DNA of 15,471 nt. Source: Mucidula mucida (taxonomy: Eukaryota; Basidiomycota; Agaricomycetes; Agaricales; Physalacriaceae). The stretch is from contig JADNYV010000794.1 in NCBI GenBank assembly GCA_015501055.1, positions 1 to 15,471 on the forward strand, written 5' to 3'. Positions 1 to 8,441 of this stretch are shown here, one piece after another. The first letter of the stretch is position 1, and every line of letters starts with the position of its first letter. Under the pieces are notes generated by a model that ran no database searches, had not been told where the DNA came from, and saw only the letters and a program-made list of their open reading frames with translations. A program made the position numbers and the translations under genes.

Positions 1-22
1 ATGTGTGGTAGGTGGTAGAAAG

Positions 23-34
23 TAGTTCCGATCT
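23..34 (-). promoter_or_regulatory. Self-complementary primer-binding site of the minus-strand element
   Basis: On the minus strand, two nucleotides after the LTR end comes AGATCGGAACTA. This is the exact reverse complement of TAGTTCCGATCT, found inside the LTR at 153-142 on the minus strand. That LTR stretch starts about 32 nt after the TATA box, so it is the predicted 5' end of the transcript. In the Tf1/sushi group of chromoviruses the RNA 5' end folds back on such a site and primes reverse transcription instead of a tRNA. The complementarity is visible directly; the mechanism is inferred. Confidence 0.7.
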
Positions 35-36
35 TC

Positions 37-563
37 TGTTAGCGACTGACTAAGCCACGAGACTCAACCAGGTACCACAGCAAGAACTAAGGAAGAAAGT
101 GTTCGCGTTCGTAAGACTAGGCTAGGCCAGGTGTATAAACGAGATCGGAACTAAAGTACAATGATACTACACTACTGCTTATATACTAGTAAGTCTGTGT
201 TTGGACTCCTTGTCCATACGCGTTTCCACTAGGGATGCTCCACGCCCTTGACCCAGTGTTGTATGCTACTAGTCCGTGAAACCATTAAATACGAGTGGTA
301 ACTGCATGTAAGTAATAATACTGAAACGACCATGTGTGCTACGAGTGTCGGCGGTGTGTATACAATAGGGAGTCCATGAGGTATCGGCATGTATGATGTC
401 ATCCATGTGTTGGGCGTGTGTCCGACATGAGTACGGCTTCGGTAATGAAAAGGAGTATGATCGGTGACGAAACAGATGATGAAACAGTCCGTTGGTTGAT
501 AAGACAAGGCCCCGATAAGATATGATAAGATGTGAAAATGTGAAAATATGGCAATTCATAACA
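37..563 (-). repeat. Family-B 5' LTR, 527 bp, minus orientation
   Basis: On the minus strand it starts TGTTATGAATTGCC and ends GTCGCTAACA, the usual TG...CA ends. It aligns along its whole length with 8709-9239. By eye there are about 30 differences and a few 1-2 nt indels, near 6%. It carries a TATATAAG box (185-178, minus strand) about 32 nt before the predicted RNA start. A 92-aa open frame (229-507, minus strand) inside it is also open in the other copy, but I do not treat it as a gene. Confidence 0.9.
142..185 (-). promoter_or_regulatory. LTR core promoter: TATA box and predicted RNA start
   Basis: On the minus strand TATATAAG (185-178) is followed about 32 nt later by TAGTTCCGATCT (153-142). 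The spacing fits a polymerase II start at or near 153, which would mark the U3/R boundary. The same arrangement is kept in the copy at 9090-9133. Confidence 0.6.
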
Positions 564-2112
564 GAAATGATGCCACTGACACTGAAACAGATGACAAGTT
601 CCTTGCTGATATCCGGCAGTGATACTCTGAGGATCGTTATTCAGTAAAAATCATCAAGAAGCCTGATGATTATCCACGGTTTTCAGTAACCAAGGGGTTG
701 ATCTTCACAAAATACCTAGGCAGCGACATGTTCTATGTATCCCAAAGTCGCCTGCAGGTCAACGCTCTCTACGGGAAGCAATACTAGAAACAGCTCACCA
801 GACAGTAGGACATTTTGGTGCTCAACGCACATCTGATTATGTTTGACACTGGTACTGGTAGCCAAAGATAGCTGGAATGGTCGATAAGTTCTGCCGAACA
901 TGTCAGACATGCCAGACAGCTAAAGGAAGATATCAAGCACCAGCTGGAAAGTTACATCCACTGCCCGTGCCAACTGGAGAGTGGCGGTCTATCGTGATGG
1001 ACTTCATTGGTCCATTTCCAGAAGTGCAGGGATACAATTATCTATGGGTGATCATCTGTCAATTAACATTGCAGGTGCACCTAATACCGGTACATACCAT
1101 AAATACGGCGACAGATCTGTTATTGATCTTTTTGCGGGAGATCGTCCGACTGCACGGGTTGCCGGAATCAATTGTGTCTGACCGCAACTCTAAGTTTACG
1201 TTGACGTGGTGACGGCAACTTCATTGCTTGTTGGATGCCAAGTTACTGATATTGACGTTGTTTCATCCACAGACGGATGGAATAATGGAACGAGCTAATT
1301 GTTCAGTTGCTCAGATCTTCAGAGGGGCTATACACGCGGATCAGAAGGACTGGCTAGCAAAGATTCTGTTAGTTGAGTTTGCACTAAACACAAGTATTAA
1401 TAAAACAACGGGATTTGCACCTTTCGAGCTCATGTACAGCTACGTCCCGTCAATGATTTGAGAGGTCCCAGAATTCCCCAATGTTCAATCTGGAATTTGC
1501 GTGTTTGGGATACAGGCCATGCAGCATCTGTATGACGCGCATGAGGCCATTATCGCAGCACACATGTTTCAGACTCACCAAGCAAACAAGAAGCATCGTG
1601 AGGAGCCGGAGATTAAGCCTGGGTCAAAGGTGTACCTATCAACTCAGAATATTAATTTCCTAAAGGGAAGAGCTCAAAAACTCTTACCTAAGTTCATTGG
1701 GCCGTACACAGTGGAGGAGGTGTTCCCAGCAACGTCAATGTACATGCTGGAATTGCCTGAAACACTGGTGAAACAACGCCTACATAATAAGTTCCATGTT
1801 AGCTTGCTCCGCCAATATGAAGAGACGGACATACTACTGTTTCCTGATTGTAGCGCGCCCAAACCATATGACTTTGGCGCACCGCCTGATGTGGAGTTCT
1901 TTGTCGAGGGGATTGAAGACCATGAGTGGCGGCGGACAAAGATCTGGTTCCACGTCCAGTGGACGTCGGGCAATGAGACGTTCAAACCGCTCAAGGAAGT
2001 CAAGGACCTAAAAGCACTTGATGAGTATCTAAAGTTGAAGGATGTCAAGGATTGGGAGGACTTACCAAAGCCTGCCCATGCGACACCAAAAACACCTGCA
2101 AAACGCGCTTGA
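564..2112 (+). pseudogene. Element A pol remnant: linker, integrase, divergent chromodomain
   Basis: The integrase of a Ty3/gypsy retrotransposon, which joins the DNA copy to the host chromosome. The linker reads in one frame from 566 (stop TGA at 620) and shifts near 730 into the frame holding the rest. The HHCC zinc finger is at about 803-920 (AHQTVGHFG, then CRTCQTC). The catalytic core shows MDFIGPFP, SDRNSKFT and HPQTDGIMERAN, so the D-D-E residues are present. The frame ends in a chromodomain-like stretch (about 1890-2040, FHVQWTSG) and a basic tail with a stop at 2110. In-frame stops are TGA 844, TAG 859, TGA 1210 and TGA 1459; those at 844, 859, 1210 and 1459 look like single transitions from CGA or TGG codons. 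The frame is otherwise continuous, pointing to fairly recent death. Confident on family. Confidence 0.88.
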
Positions 2113-2401
2113 GCGCGTAAAACGGGATGAACCTAGAGTGGTGTAATACTACCTGGGCCTTTGGTGGCTGTGCCAAATGACCATATACAGTCATGGGAAT
2201 TCGGCACAGTGTGAAGACGCGTCCCGCACATGCGCGTGGGGCGCATAAGGATCAATTTATGATTTTTGCCGGGTGTACAACATGAGGACGATGTGTTAGC
2301 CAGGTGGAACTTAACTCACAGCTTGGCAGATCGAGACTTAAAATAGTTCAAGTGAGGTGATAGCAGTGTCGTGCTGAATTCACCCCAGCTTACTGTTCCT
2401 T

Positions 2402-4217
2402 ATGTTGTCGTCAAATTTTCTCTGTGGTCGTGTGCGTGGTACCACATTTTGTGGTGCTGATGGGCGTGGTCGTGGTCGCGGCGGTGGTTGTGGTGGTACC
2501 TCGTTCCGTCCCGACTATTGTATGCCCCAGTTGGCATTCAAGTACAACAGTTGTTGCGGGGTGATTAGTCATCCTTTGGGGGACTGTTAGACCTGTGACG
2601 ACTATTGAGTTCATTTGAACGAACCACAGGAGAGGCGGGAACCCACCTTCATTGCAGCCAGGGATGCACAGTATCGCGCGTTCTTGGGTAGCGTGGAGGA
2701 CGACCTGGCCAATGCGGAAGAAGTTATCGCTCAACTCAAGCACGACATCCAGCAGCTGCGATCTGAGAACACAAACCTCAAGGCGGCCACACCGTCTGAT
2801 GTGGATTGCCTGAATCGTAAGCGCCACGCGCAGACACACCGGAGCCAGCCTACTGCACACACCCTAAGATGGTCGCAGACGTAATTGCCTTGGCTAAGCA
2901 GTATATTAGCAATGATGCGGAGCTGACAGAGGAGCGGGCCCTACCAGAAATCATTATGGTGTATGGCGAGGATCCAGCCAAGTCACAGTTCAACATCCTG
3001 AAGGCACCCCAGGAGTTAGCGTACCTTGTTCCGGCGGCGGATCACATATTGCAATTAACTGCAGCTGACAAGAGGACTGGCCTACGGGAAGCGGCAGTGA
3101 CAGTCACTATCGTCGAATACCTAGCAGATGATGCGACCGAGAAGACTATATTCGCAGATCCAGCATTCTCGGATGACTTGCAGAAAGCAAAGGCGCTGTT
3201 GCAGAGTGCGCGTACTCCGGGCAACTACGAGGTGTACTTCCTGTTGCAGGCAGTCCTATAGCTGACTGAGCACTGGGAGTTTGCGACAAATGGCACAATT
3301 TCCCTTACCCCAGCACTGAAACATGTGCGCGCGGAAAGTGCGAAGGGTTTTCCTAGGTGGCATCAGGCTCGTGGTTGTACACAGGACGCTGCAAAACGGC
3401 TGCTTACCGTCTCGGTCAATCACCAGTTCAAGAAGATCAAACGGCCTGAATCGGTGGGATTTCAAGGCTAACAATTAGAATTTGTCGGATGGGTCGCGGG
3501 GACTGCCTGCATAGACCAAGCTTCAGGGGTCCACGTCTCCAATGACAAGGGCTTCGTGGGACTATGCAGTGTATGCAGTGTACGCGGCCACAAGCTGGTG
3601 ACAGTGTTAGCGCCGGATACAAAGAAGCAGATAATGACAAACTGTAACCGTCAATGTTTCATACTGACAGCCACGCAGCTGATTGCCTGTGTTGGACTGT
3701 ACACTGAGCTGGTCGCAGCGGCGGAGGCGTCCATTGCAGCAGTATTCAGTCCTCGGCCGTTCCCAGTCGAGAAGGTTGACAATCTTGAAGTACGCGCGCT
3801 GGCCCAATTCTTGTGGAAGTCGGTGTCTCATCGCAGATGGTTGCGGATGCGTGGCCATGGGCAATGCAGTGTGTAATGTTTTTGGAATCTACGCTCATGG
3901 AGGATGAGCAGAGAGAGTGGGAATTCATACTGCGAAGCGTACCAGAACAACTTGTGGTTTTTGGTATGCCACCCAAGAGCGAAGGAGCACTTGCATACTG
4001 GTTGCCGAATCTGCTTGGATGGCCGGCGATCAATCTGGCATTTTATCGATGGCGACGGGTTTTGACGCACCAGAGGGAACTTGACGACAAGGCGCAACAA
4101 ACAAAGACCGGGGGTGGAAAGGACGTAGTGATGGCAGACACTATTGCTGCGTCCGCGGATTTGGAAGGTGCGTCAGACAATGTGCCTGACAAATTGTCGC
4201 CCATTGAGTCGGAGTAA
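2402..4217 (+). pseudogene. Element A extra ORF downstream of pol (unidentified)
   Basis: A degenerate coding region of about 600 codons lies between the pol stop and the 3' LTR. It starts with a Gly/Arg-rich segment (2402-2590, GRGRGRGGGCGG, RGG-like), then two stops. The same frame resumes at 2615 with a likely coiled coil (EEVIAQLKHDIQQLRSENTN). A frameshift near 2860 leads to a long frame (2869 to about 3830) interrupted by TAG 3259 and TAA 3469. A second shift near 3820 leads to 3813-4217, ending in an acidic tail and TAA. I see no signal peptide, transmembrane helix, zinc knuckle or protease motif, so neither an env nor a standard gag is supported. I do not recognise the family. Because it lies between integrase and the polypurine tract, it was probably carried by the element. 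The 2113-2401 stretch before it holds nothing I can name. Confidence 0.55.
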
Positions 4218-4249
4218 TTGGAGTCAAGACCTTTGTCAATGACTTGGTC

Positions 4250-4261
4250 TTGAGGGGAGAA
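4250..4261 (+). promoter_or_regulatory. Element A polypurine tract
   Basis: TTGAGGGGAGAA directly precedes the LTR start TGTAAG. A purine run in this position primes plus-strand DNA synthesis in LTR retrotransposons. Confidence 0.75.
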
Positions 4262-4476
4262 TGTAAGGAGGAGTTCCCAATATGGACATATTCCGCATGG
4301 ACCTTATGCCGATTGCTGACACACAATCTTTACTTACACTCATACTACGACTATTGACTTTGTTATTATCCGTTCTTACACCCAACGGGTCCCCGTGGTC
4401 CCATTTGGACTCAATTATATTGCTATTTGTGTTCTTTTGGACCCTCCGGATGTCAACAGTGTATCTACAGCTTACA
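4262..4476 (+). repeat. Element A 3' LTR, 215 bp
   Basis: It begins TGTAAG right after the polypurine tract and ends CTTACA, giving a perfect 6-bp terminal inverted repeat and TG...CA ends. No second copy is in the window, so the right boundary rests on this terminal symmetry and on the change to gene-like sequence beyond it. Confidence 0.65.
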
Positions 4477-4583
4477 TTTTGTAAAACATATTCACCAAGT
4501 ATTGATTGACCTACGCACTGAGTCATGTAATCAACTTCATAATTTCTTTTCTTTTGTTTTAACTCCCTTTGTCTTTAACTGCC
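4477..4583 (+). promoter_or_regulatory. Upstream region of AAA-ATPase-like copy 1
   Basis: AT-rich and pyrimidine-rich DNA between the element A LTR and the copy 1 start. It includes a CT-rich stretch (about 4541-4578), common just before fungal start codons. No convincing TATA box is seen. The element A LTR lies about 108 bp from the ATG and could have affected expression; that is inference. Confidence 0.3.
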
Positions 4584-4866
4584 ATGGCACCACAACCCGA
4601 GACTGTTCTTCTAGCATGCAAACACAAATTTCATAGTATTGTTGGGGGAGACATGTTCTCTGAGACTCTAGTCACCATTATAAAGGCTTATTGCAACTCT
4701 CAATGTCTGTGTAATTTGGGTGTTTGCAACGGCACCTGGATATTCCCTCCTTCTGGACCAGGCAACACAGTCCCAGAGCATGCTTTCAGTGTGTCTATGG
4801 ATAAGCCAGTCGATATGTACAAGCCGCTGATGGTCTGGTTTGGTTTTGCGTGGGATATGGAAGTGG
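4584..4866 (+). pseudogene. AAA-ATPase-like gene, copy 1, first exon (truncated)
   Basis: The ATG at 4584 has a good context (GCCATGG). The exon reads MAPQPETVLLACKHKFHSIV and runs about 94 codons to MVWFGFAWDMEVG. It aligns along its whole length with the first exon of copy 2 at 9989-10280 (MAPQPEAVLLACEQNFHCIV to WFGSAWDVEPMG). The exon holds no named motif; the identity comes from copy 2, whose later exons carry the ATPase motifs. Where copy 2 has its first intron donor, copy 1 passes straight into gypsy pol (junction about 4861-4870). The rest of the gene up to the equivalent of copy 2 position 11407 is missing, and copy 1 resumes at 9240. Confidence 0.7.
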
Positions 4867-4869
4867 GTT

Positions 4870-7019
4870 TGGGGTATGGAGCAACACAAGGTGTTTGAGG
4901 AGTTAAAACGGAGGATGACGGAAGAACCCGTCCTGATTGTACCCCGCAACGATGGCAGGTTTTGAGTTGAGGCGGACTCCTTGAACTATGCAAATGGGGC
5001 CGTTTTTTGCCAATTTGTCGACGGGAAATGGAGACCAGGGGCTTTTTGATCTCGCACGTTAAATGAAGTTGAACGCAACTACGAGATCTACGACAAGGAA
5101 ATGATGGCTATTATGGACTCAATTGACGACTGGAGGCAATATCTCCTAGGCGCTAAGGAGACAGTGGAGGTTTTCACCAATCATCAAAACCTTCAGTACT
5201 TCAGGAAGCCACAGAAGTTGCACCGGAGGCAGGCGCAATGGGTTACGGAGTTGGCGGAATATGACATACAGATGATTCATAAGCCAGGCAGGACGATGGG
5301 AAAAGCTGATGCCTTGTCAAGGATGACAGGCCTTGAGAAGGGGGAAAAAGATAACGAAAACATTGTTTTGCTCAAGCCAGAGTTTTTTATTTCATAAATT
5401 CAATTTTCTTTACATACAGTAAATACACCGGAGGACAAATTACTTAACGGAAAACAAAGAAAAGGAAACAAAGACAGATACATACAAAAAGCATTAGAAA
5501 ACAAAGAAAAAGAATGAGAAGAGAAGAAAAATGGACTTATTATGTGGAAAGATCATATTTACATACCGAAGGACAAGGAATTGCGGGGAAGAGTTATTGA
5601 AATGCACCATAATGCACAGCTTGCAGGGCATCTGGGACAATATAAGACCCTCAAATTGATCACATGCACCTATTGGTGGCCCGGAATCAGCCGAGACGTC
5701 CGCGAATACGTAGAAGGGTGTCAAAAATGCCAGGCCACAAAGTCACATTGCACAAAGCCGGCCGCACCCCTCCACCCTATTGATGTGCCAAGCAAGCCAT
5801 GGGAGGTAGTAGGGACGGACCTGATTGGAGAACTGCCGGAATCGGGAGGATACAACGCAATCAGCATGTTTGTGGACCATTTCACAAAGCGATTACGCAT
5901 TATACCGACACACACCACTCTGACGTCAGAAGGCATGGCCCGCATCTACCGTGATCACATTTTCCCCATACATGGGATACCACGACAGATTATACATGAT
6001 CGAGGTCCGCAATACCACTTGCGTTTCATGAAGGAGTTGTACCGGCTGTTGGGCATCGAAGGAAACTTTACAACGGCATATCATCCACAGGCAAACGGAC
6101 AGACAGAACGGTTAAACCAAGAGATAGAACATTTCTTACGGTTATTCATCAATTATCATCAGAATGACTGGCACAAATGGTTACCTTCTGCTGAATTCGT
6201 TTACAATGATCAAGAACATTTGGCAACCAAAGTCACTCCGTTCTTTGCAGATATGGGCAGGCACCCCTATAAAGGCACCACTCTAAAGATGGCATTGAGA
6301 AATAAGACTGCGCAGGAGTTTGCCAACGGAATGAGGAAGACATGGACAAAGTGGGATCAGCATTGAAGATGGCGAAAGAGGACATGAAACGGTTTTATGA
6401 CAGGAAGCAAACAGAGGCAGTAGAGTACAAGGAAGGCGACAAAGTATGGCTGGAAGGGATGAATCTCAGTATGGACCAACCAATGAAGAAGCTTGATGAC
6501 AAACACTTTGGGCCGTTCAAAGTGATCAAGAAAGTTGGACGAGCTCTTACAAGCTCCAGATTCCTCACACGTGGAAAAGCATTCATCCCGTGTTCAATGA
6601 GGCCCTGTTAACGCCTTACCACGAGCCAAAATTTCCGACGCAACCCCAAGACATGTGTCCACCACCTGTGCTGGAAGGAGCCGAACCGGAATGGGAGGTG
6701 GAGAAAGTGGTTAATTCCCGGAAGTACCGCGGGGGTTTTCAATACAAGGTTCACTGGAAGGGTTATGGCACACACAAGCAGACATGGGAACCGGCATGCA
6801 ATCTCAAAAAATGCCGACAAAGCCATCAGTGATTTCCACCAACAATATCCGAACAAGCCGAAGCCACCTGCGCTTGCTCGAATTGAAGTTCCTATGTCGC
6901 AATTTCCATCACATCTAATCCGACCCATGCCACCGCCTGATACCGAACCCCTTGACGTCACACTACCCTCTGCAGCCCTCATGGAGCAACTCTGGCGCAG
7001 AATGGAACTTGCGCGTTAA
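4870..7019 (+). pseudogene. Family-B pol remnant: RNase H, integrase, chromodomain
   Basis: The frame opens with the reverse transcriptase-RNase H junction (WGMEQHKVFEEL) and runs through RNase H (VEADSLNYANGAVF, then ERNYEIYDKEM and HKPGRTMGKADALSRM). A Lys-rich linker leads to an integrase zinc finger (HHNAQLAGHLGQ, CQKCQ at about 5601-5730). The integrase core has all three acidic residues (GTDLIGELP, HDRGPQY, NGQTERLNQE). After it comes the GPY-like stretch (KKLDDKHFGPFKV) and a chromodomain (about 6690-6860: WEVEKVVNSRKYRGG, VHWKGYGTHKQTWEP). In-frame stops are TGA 4963, TGA 5047, TAA 5395 and TGA 5515. Frameshifts lie near 6345, near 6540 and at the six-A run 6806-6811. The final stop is TAA 7017-7019. 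The integrase block 5542-6340 is uninterrupted. Confidence 0.92.
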
Positions 7020-7023
7020 GGAG
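7016..7023. repeat. Left target-site duplication of the hAT element
   Basis: TTAAGGAG directly precedes the left terminal inverted repeat and is repeated exactly at 8694-8701. Eight base pairs is the standard hAT duplication length. The octamer contains the pol stop TAA and the first bases of the polypurine tract. Confidence 0.95.
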
Positions 7024-7040
7024 TAGAGATGGACACGAGT
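7024..7040. repeat. hAT left terminal inverted repeat
   Basis: TAGAGATGGACACGAGT pairs with the right end at 8677-8693 with mismatches at positions 6, 7 and 12. Confidence 0.9.
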
Positions 7041-7220
7041 CCATACTCGAGTATATTCGGACTCATCGTATGAGTAACTCTTACCTCAAACCCAATACTC
7101 AAGACTCGAGTCTTCACTCGAGACTCTACTCGAATATCTACTCTACTCGAGAGTACTTCATGAGTCTCGAGTATTCGAGTACTCGAGTACGATCCGAGTA
7201 TACTCGAGTATACTCACGTA
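7041..7220. repeat. hAT left subterminal repeat zone (CTCGAG / GAGTA motifs)
   Basis: Seven CTCGAG palindromes occur at 7046, 7105, 7117, 7146, 7166, 7182 and 7203, mixed with ACTCGAGTA, GAGTATAC and related variants. Subterminal repeats of this kind are transposase binding sites in studied hAT elements; that role here is inferred. The right end (8463-8676) carries related but less regular GAGTATTC / CACGAATA motifs. Confidence 0.75.
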
Positions 7221-7280
7221 TCAGCAAGCAAATTCAAACATAAAGACAGTGAAGATTAAAGTAAGTAGGTCGTAAGTGTA

Positions 7281-8097
7281 TCAAGTTATATCCATATCAG
7301 TAGCATCCATATCAGTAGTATCCTGAGGTGAAGAAGCAGGCTTGCGCCGTCGAACCAAAACTACCTGCTCAATCGTTTCATAGAGATCATCGTCATCATC
7401 GTCAATCTCAACATCACCATCATGACCCGTGTCAAACTCTGAGACAGGATCCATACCATCGCGGAAATCAGAAAAGTCCATCTCCTCCGACTGTGCAACA
7501 GCCTTGCCCTTCCCCTTCCTCTTGGTCCACAAGTTCTCCTCAACATCATCCCCATCCTCGTCAACCACCTCATCCTCGTCAACCACCTCGTCCTCCTCGA
7601 CAACCTCATCCTCCTCGACAACCTCCTCGACAACCTCCACCTCTGAATCGGAAACATCCATCGGTGCAGCATCCTCCGAGGAATCGTCACCTCCGTCTGC
7701 GTCTGCATCCGAATCCGTCCAGTCGGTCGAGAGGTCCTCATTCAATCCTTCTTCCGTAACTTCCGATTGTGCAAGAACTTCGCAATCTTCTGCTCGGGAC
7801 AAGATCCTCAATGGCAAGCCACTGTCCAAGTATCGTGGTCTCTCGAATTGAGTCCGCAGCGAGATTGTGTCGTCGTTTGGAGACGACAAGACCACTGTGC
7901 GAGAAGAGTCGTTCGACATCAGTACTAGTGGCGGGACAGCTCAAGAAGTCGAGAGCCATCCGGGCAAGGGCTTGTTCCACCAATGCCGGCGGGAACTTCA
8001 CAGGCCGCTCACAAGTTGATCTGTGGCTCTCTGATGTCAGAACGGGAAATGCGGACTGTTGAGTACGGATTAGCTGAGTACTATGTGGACTGTTACG
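7281..8097 (-). pseudogene. hAT transposase C-terminal fragment (dimerisation region) with acidic tail
   Basis: Read on the minus strand, one frame (about 8097 to 7738) gives the conserved hAT C-terminal dimerisation block: ALDFLSCPATSTDVERLFS, then VSKRRHNLAADSIRETT and ILGQWLAIEDLVP. The frame then runs out, while an overlapping frame carries a long acidic tail to a stop at 7281. The tail has SEVTEEGLNEDLSTDW, a repeated VVEEDE/VVDEDE array and a basic KRKGKGKAV that could be a nuclear localisation signal. A frameshift near 7800 would join them; that is inferred from the family layout, in which sequence continues past the W-rich end of the block. The catalytic N-terminal part and the zinc finger are absent. 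Plus-strand Ser-rich and His/Pro-rich frames here are antisense shadows of the acidic repeat. Confidence 0.88.
7545..7645. repeat. Degenerate 18-21 bp tandem repeat encoding the acidic tail
   Basis: Variants of CCTCATCCTCGTCAACCA repeat about five times. On the minus strand they encode the VVEEDE/VVDEDE array. Such arrays expand and shrink by slippage. Confidence 0.7.
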
Positions 8098-8201
8098 TTA
8101 CAGTTTTCGGGCGCGCACCCCTTCTTCCTCACGGACTGTAGAGTATTCGTTTTGTGGACGATTTTGTAGTTTTTTTGTATATTAGATGTATCATACTCTT
8201 C

Positions 8202-8248
8202 ACCTGATGCGTCGTATGCGTCGCTTCGCAACAGTACTCGCATCAGGT
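8202..8248. repeat. Inverted repeat (hairpin) inside the hAT element
   Basis: ACCTGATGCG (8202-8211) and CGCATCAGGT (8239-8248) are perfect reverse complements around a 27-nt loop. No U-run follows and no function is visible. Confidence 0.7.
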
Positions 8249-8357
8249 TGTTTGTAGCACAACATTTTGTATGGCCTTCATGGCCTTTGTCCTTTTTTTT
8301 GCTAATGGCATTTTACCTAATTATGTGTGATCTGGACTGAAATTGTATAATGAATAT

Positions 8358-8441
8358 GCCCTTTTGGCGCAGTGGTTATACTCGTTGTTGTGCTGATGCA
8401 CAGAAATGGCTGAGCTCCGTGGGTTCAATGCTCACGGGGTT
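8358..8441 (+). other. tRNA-like / SINE-like polymerase III promoter remnant
   Basis: TGGCGCAGTGG (8365-8375) fits the polymerase III A box and GGTTCAATGCT (8422-8432) is close to a B box, 57 nt apart. GTGGG and CTCAC can form a T-arm stem around the 7-nt loop TTCAATG. The spacing leaves room for a long variable arm, as in Ser or Leu tRNAs. The acceptor stem does not pair well, so this is not a working tRNA gene. It may be a decayed tRNA or the head of a tRNA-derived SINE caught inside the hAT. Confidence 0.4.

Larger units (their letters stand above)
1..563 (-). mobile_element. 5' end of a minus-strand Ty3/gypsy family-B element (body off the left edge)
   Basis: Only the 5' LTR (37-563), the primer-binding site (23-34) and a few leader bases are inside the window. 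Orientation follows from homology: the LTR is the reverse complement of the plus-strand LTR at 8709-9239. Its outer end (TGTTAT on the minus strand, at 563) abuts element A pol sequence, so 563/564 is an insertion junction and the element body must lie left of position 1. The bases flanking the LTR (TCTTC on the left, GAAAT on the right) do not match, so a solo LTR with a 5-bp target duplication is not supported. Whether the rest of the element is intact cannot be seen. Confidence 0.75.
564..4476 (+). mobile_element. Ty3/gypsy element A, 5'-truncated, with 3' LTR
   Basis: The visible order is RNase H-integrase linker, integrase, chromodomain-like region, a long extra ORF region (2402-4217), polypurine tract (4250-4261) and 3' LTR (4262-4476). 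Gag, protease, reverse transcriptase and the 5' LTR are missing. They would lie beyond the minus-strand family-B copy that interrupts the element at 563/564. Its LTR does not resemble the family-B LTR, so A and B are separate families. All its frames carry stops or shifts, so it is dead as a protein-coding element. Confidence 0.75.

Noticed and set aside
229..507. A 92-aa minus-strand ORF in the left LTR, open also as a longer frame at 8766-9089 in the right LTR
   Set aside because: The two LTRs differ by only about 6%, so shared openness is expected. The frame lies upstream of the predicted RNA start and has no recognised domain.
37..563. Solo LTR
   Set aside because: The 5-bp flanks do not match and a primer-binding-site-like sequence follows the LTR, so a 5' LTR is the better reading.
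2402..4217. Envelope gene, which would make element A a retrovirus-like errantivirus
   Set aside because: No signal peptide, transmembrane helix, furin-like site or cysteine pattern is seen.
7545..7645. CRISPR-like array
   Set aside because: The repeats are contiguous and degenerate, with no spacers, and encode an acidic protein tail in an evident eukaryotic context.
7328..7851. Plus-strand His/Pro-rich and Ser-rich ORFs
   Set aside because: They are the antisense of the acidic repeat of the hAT fragment; their composition is explained by the repeat.
8358..8441. A functional tRNA gene
   Set aside because: The acceptor stem does not pair and the B box departs from consensus, so only a tRNA-like remnant is supported.
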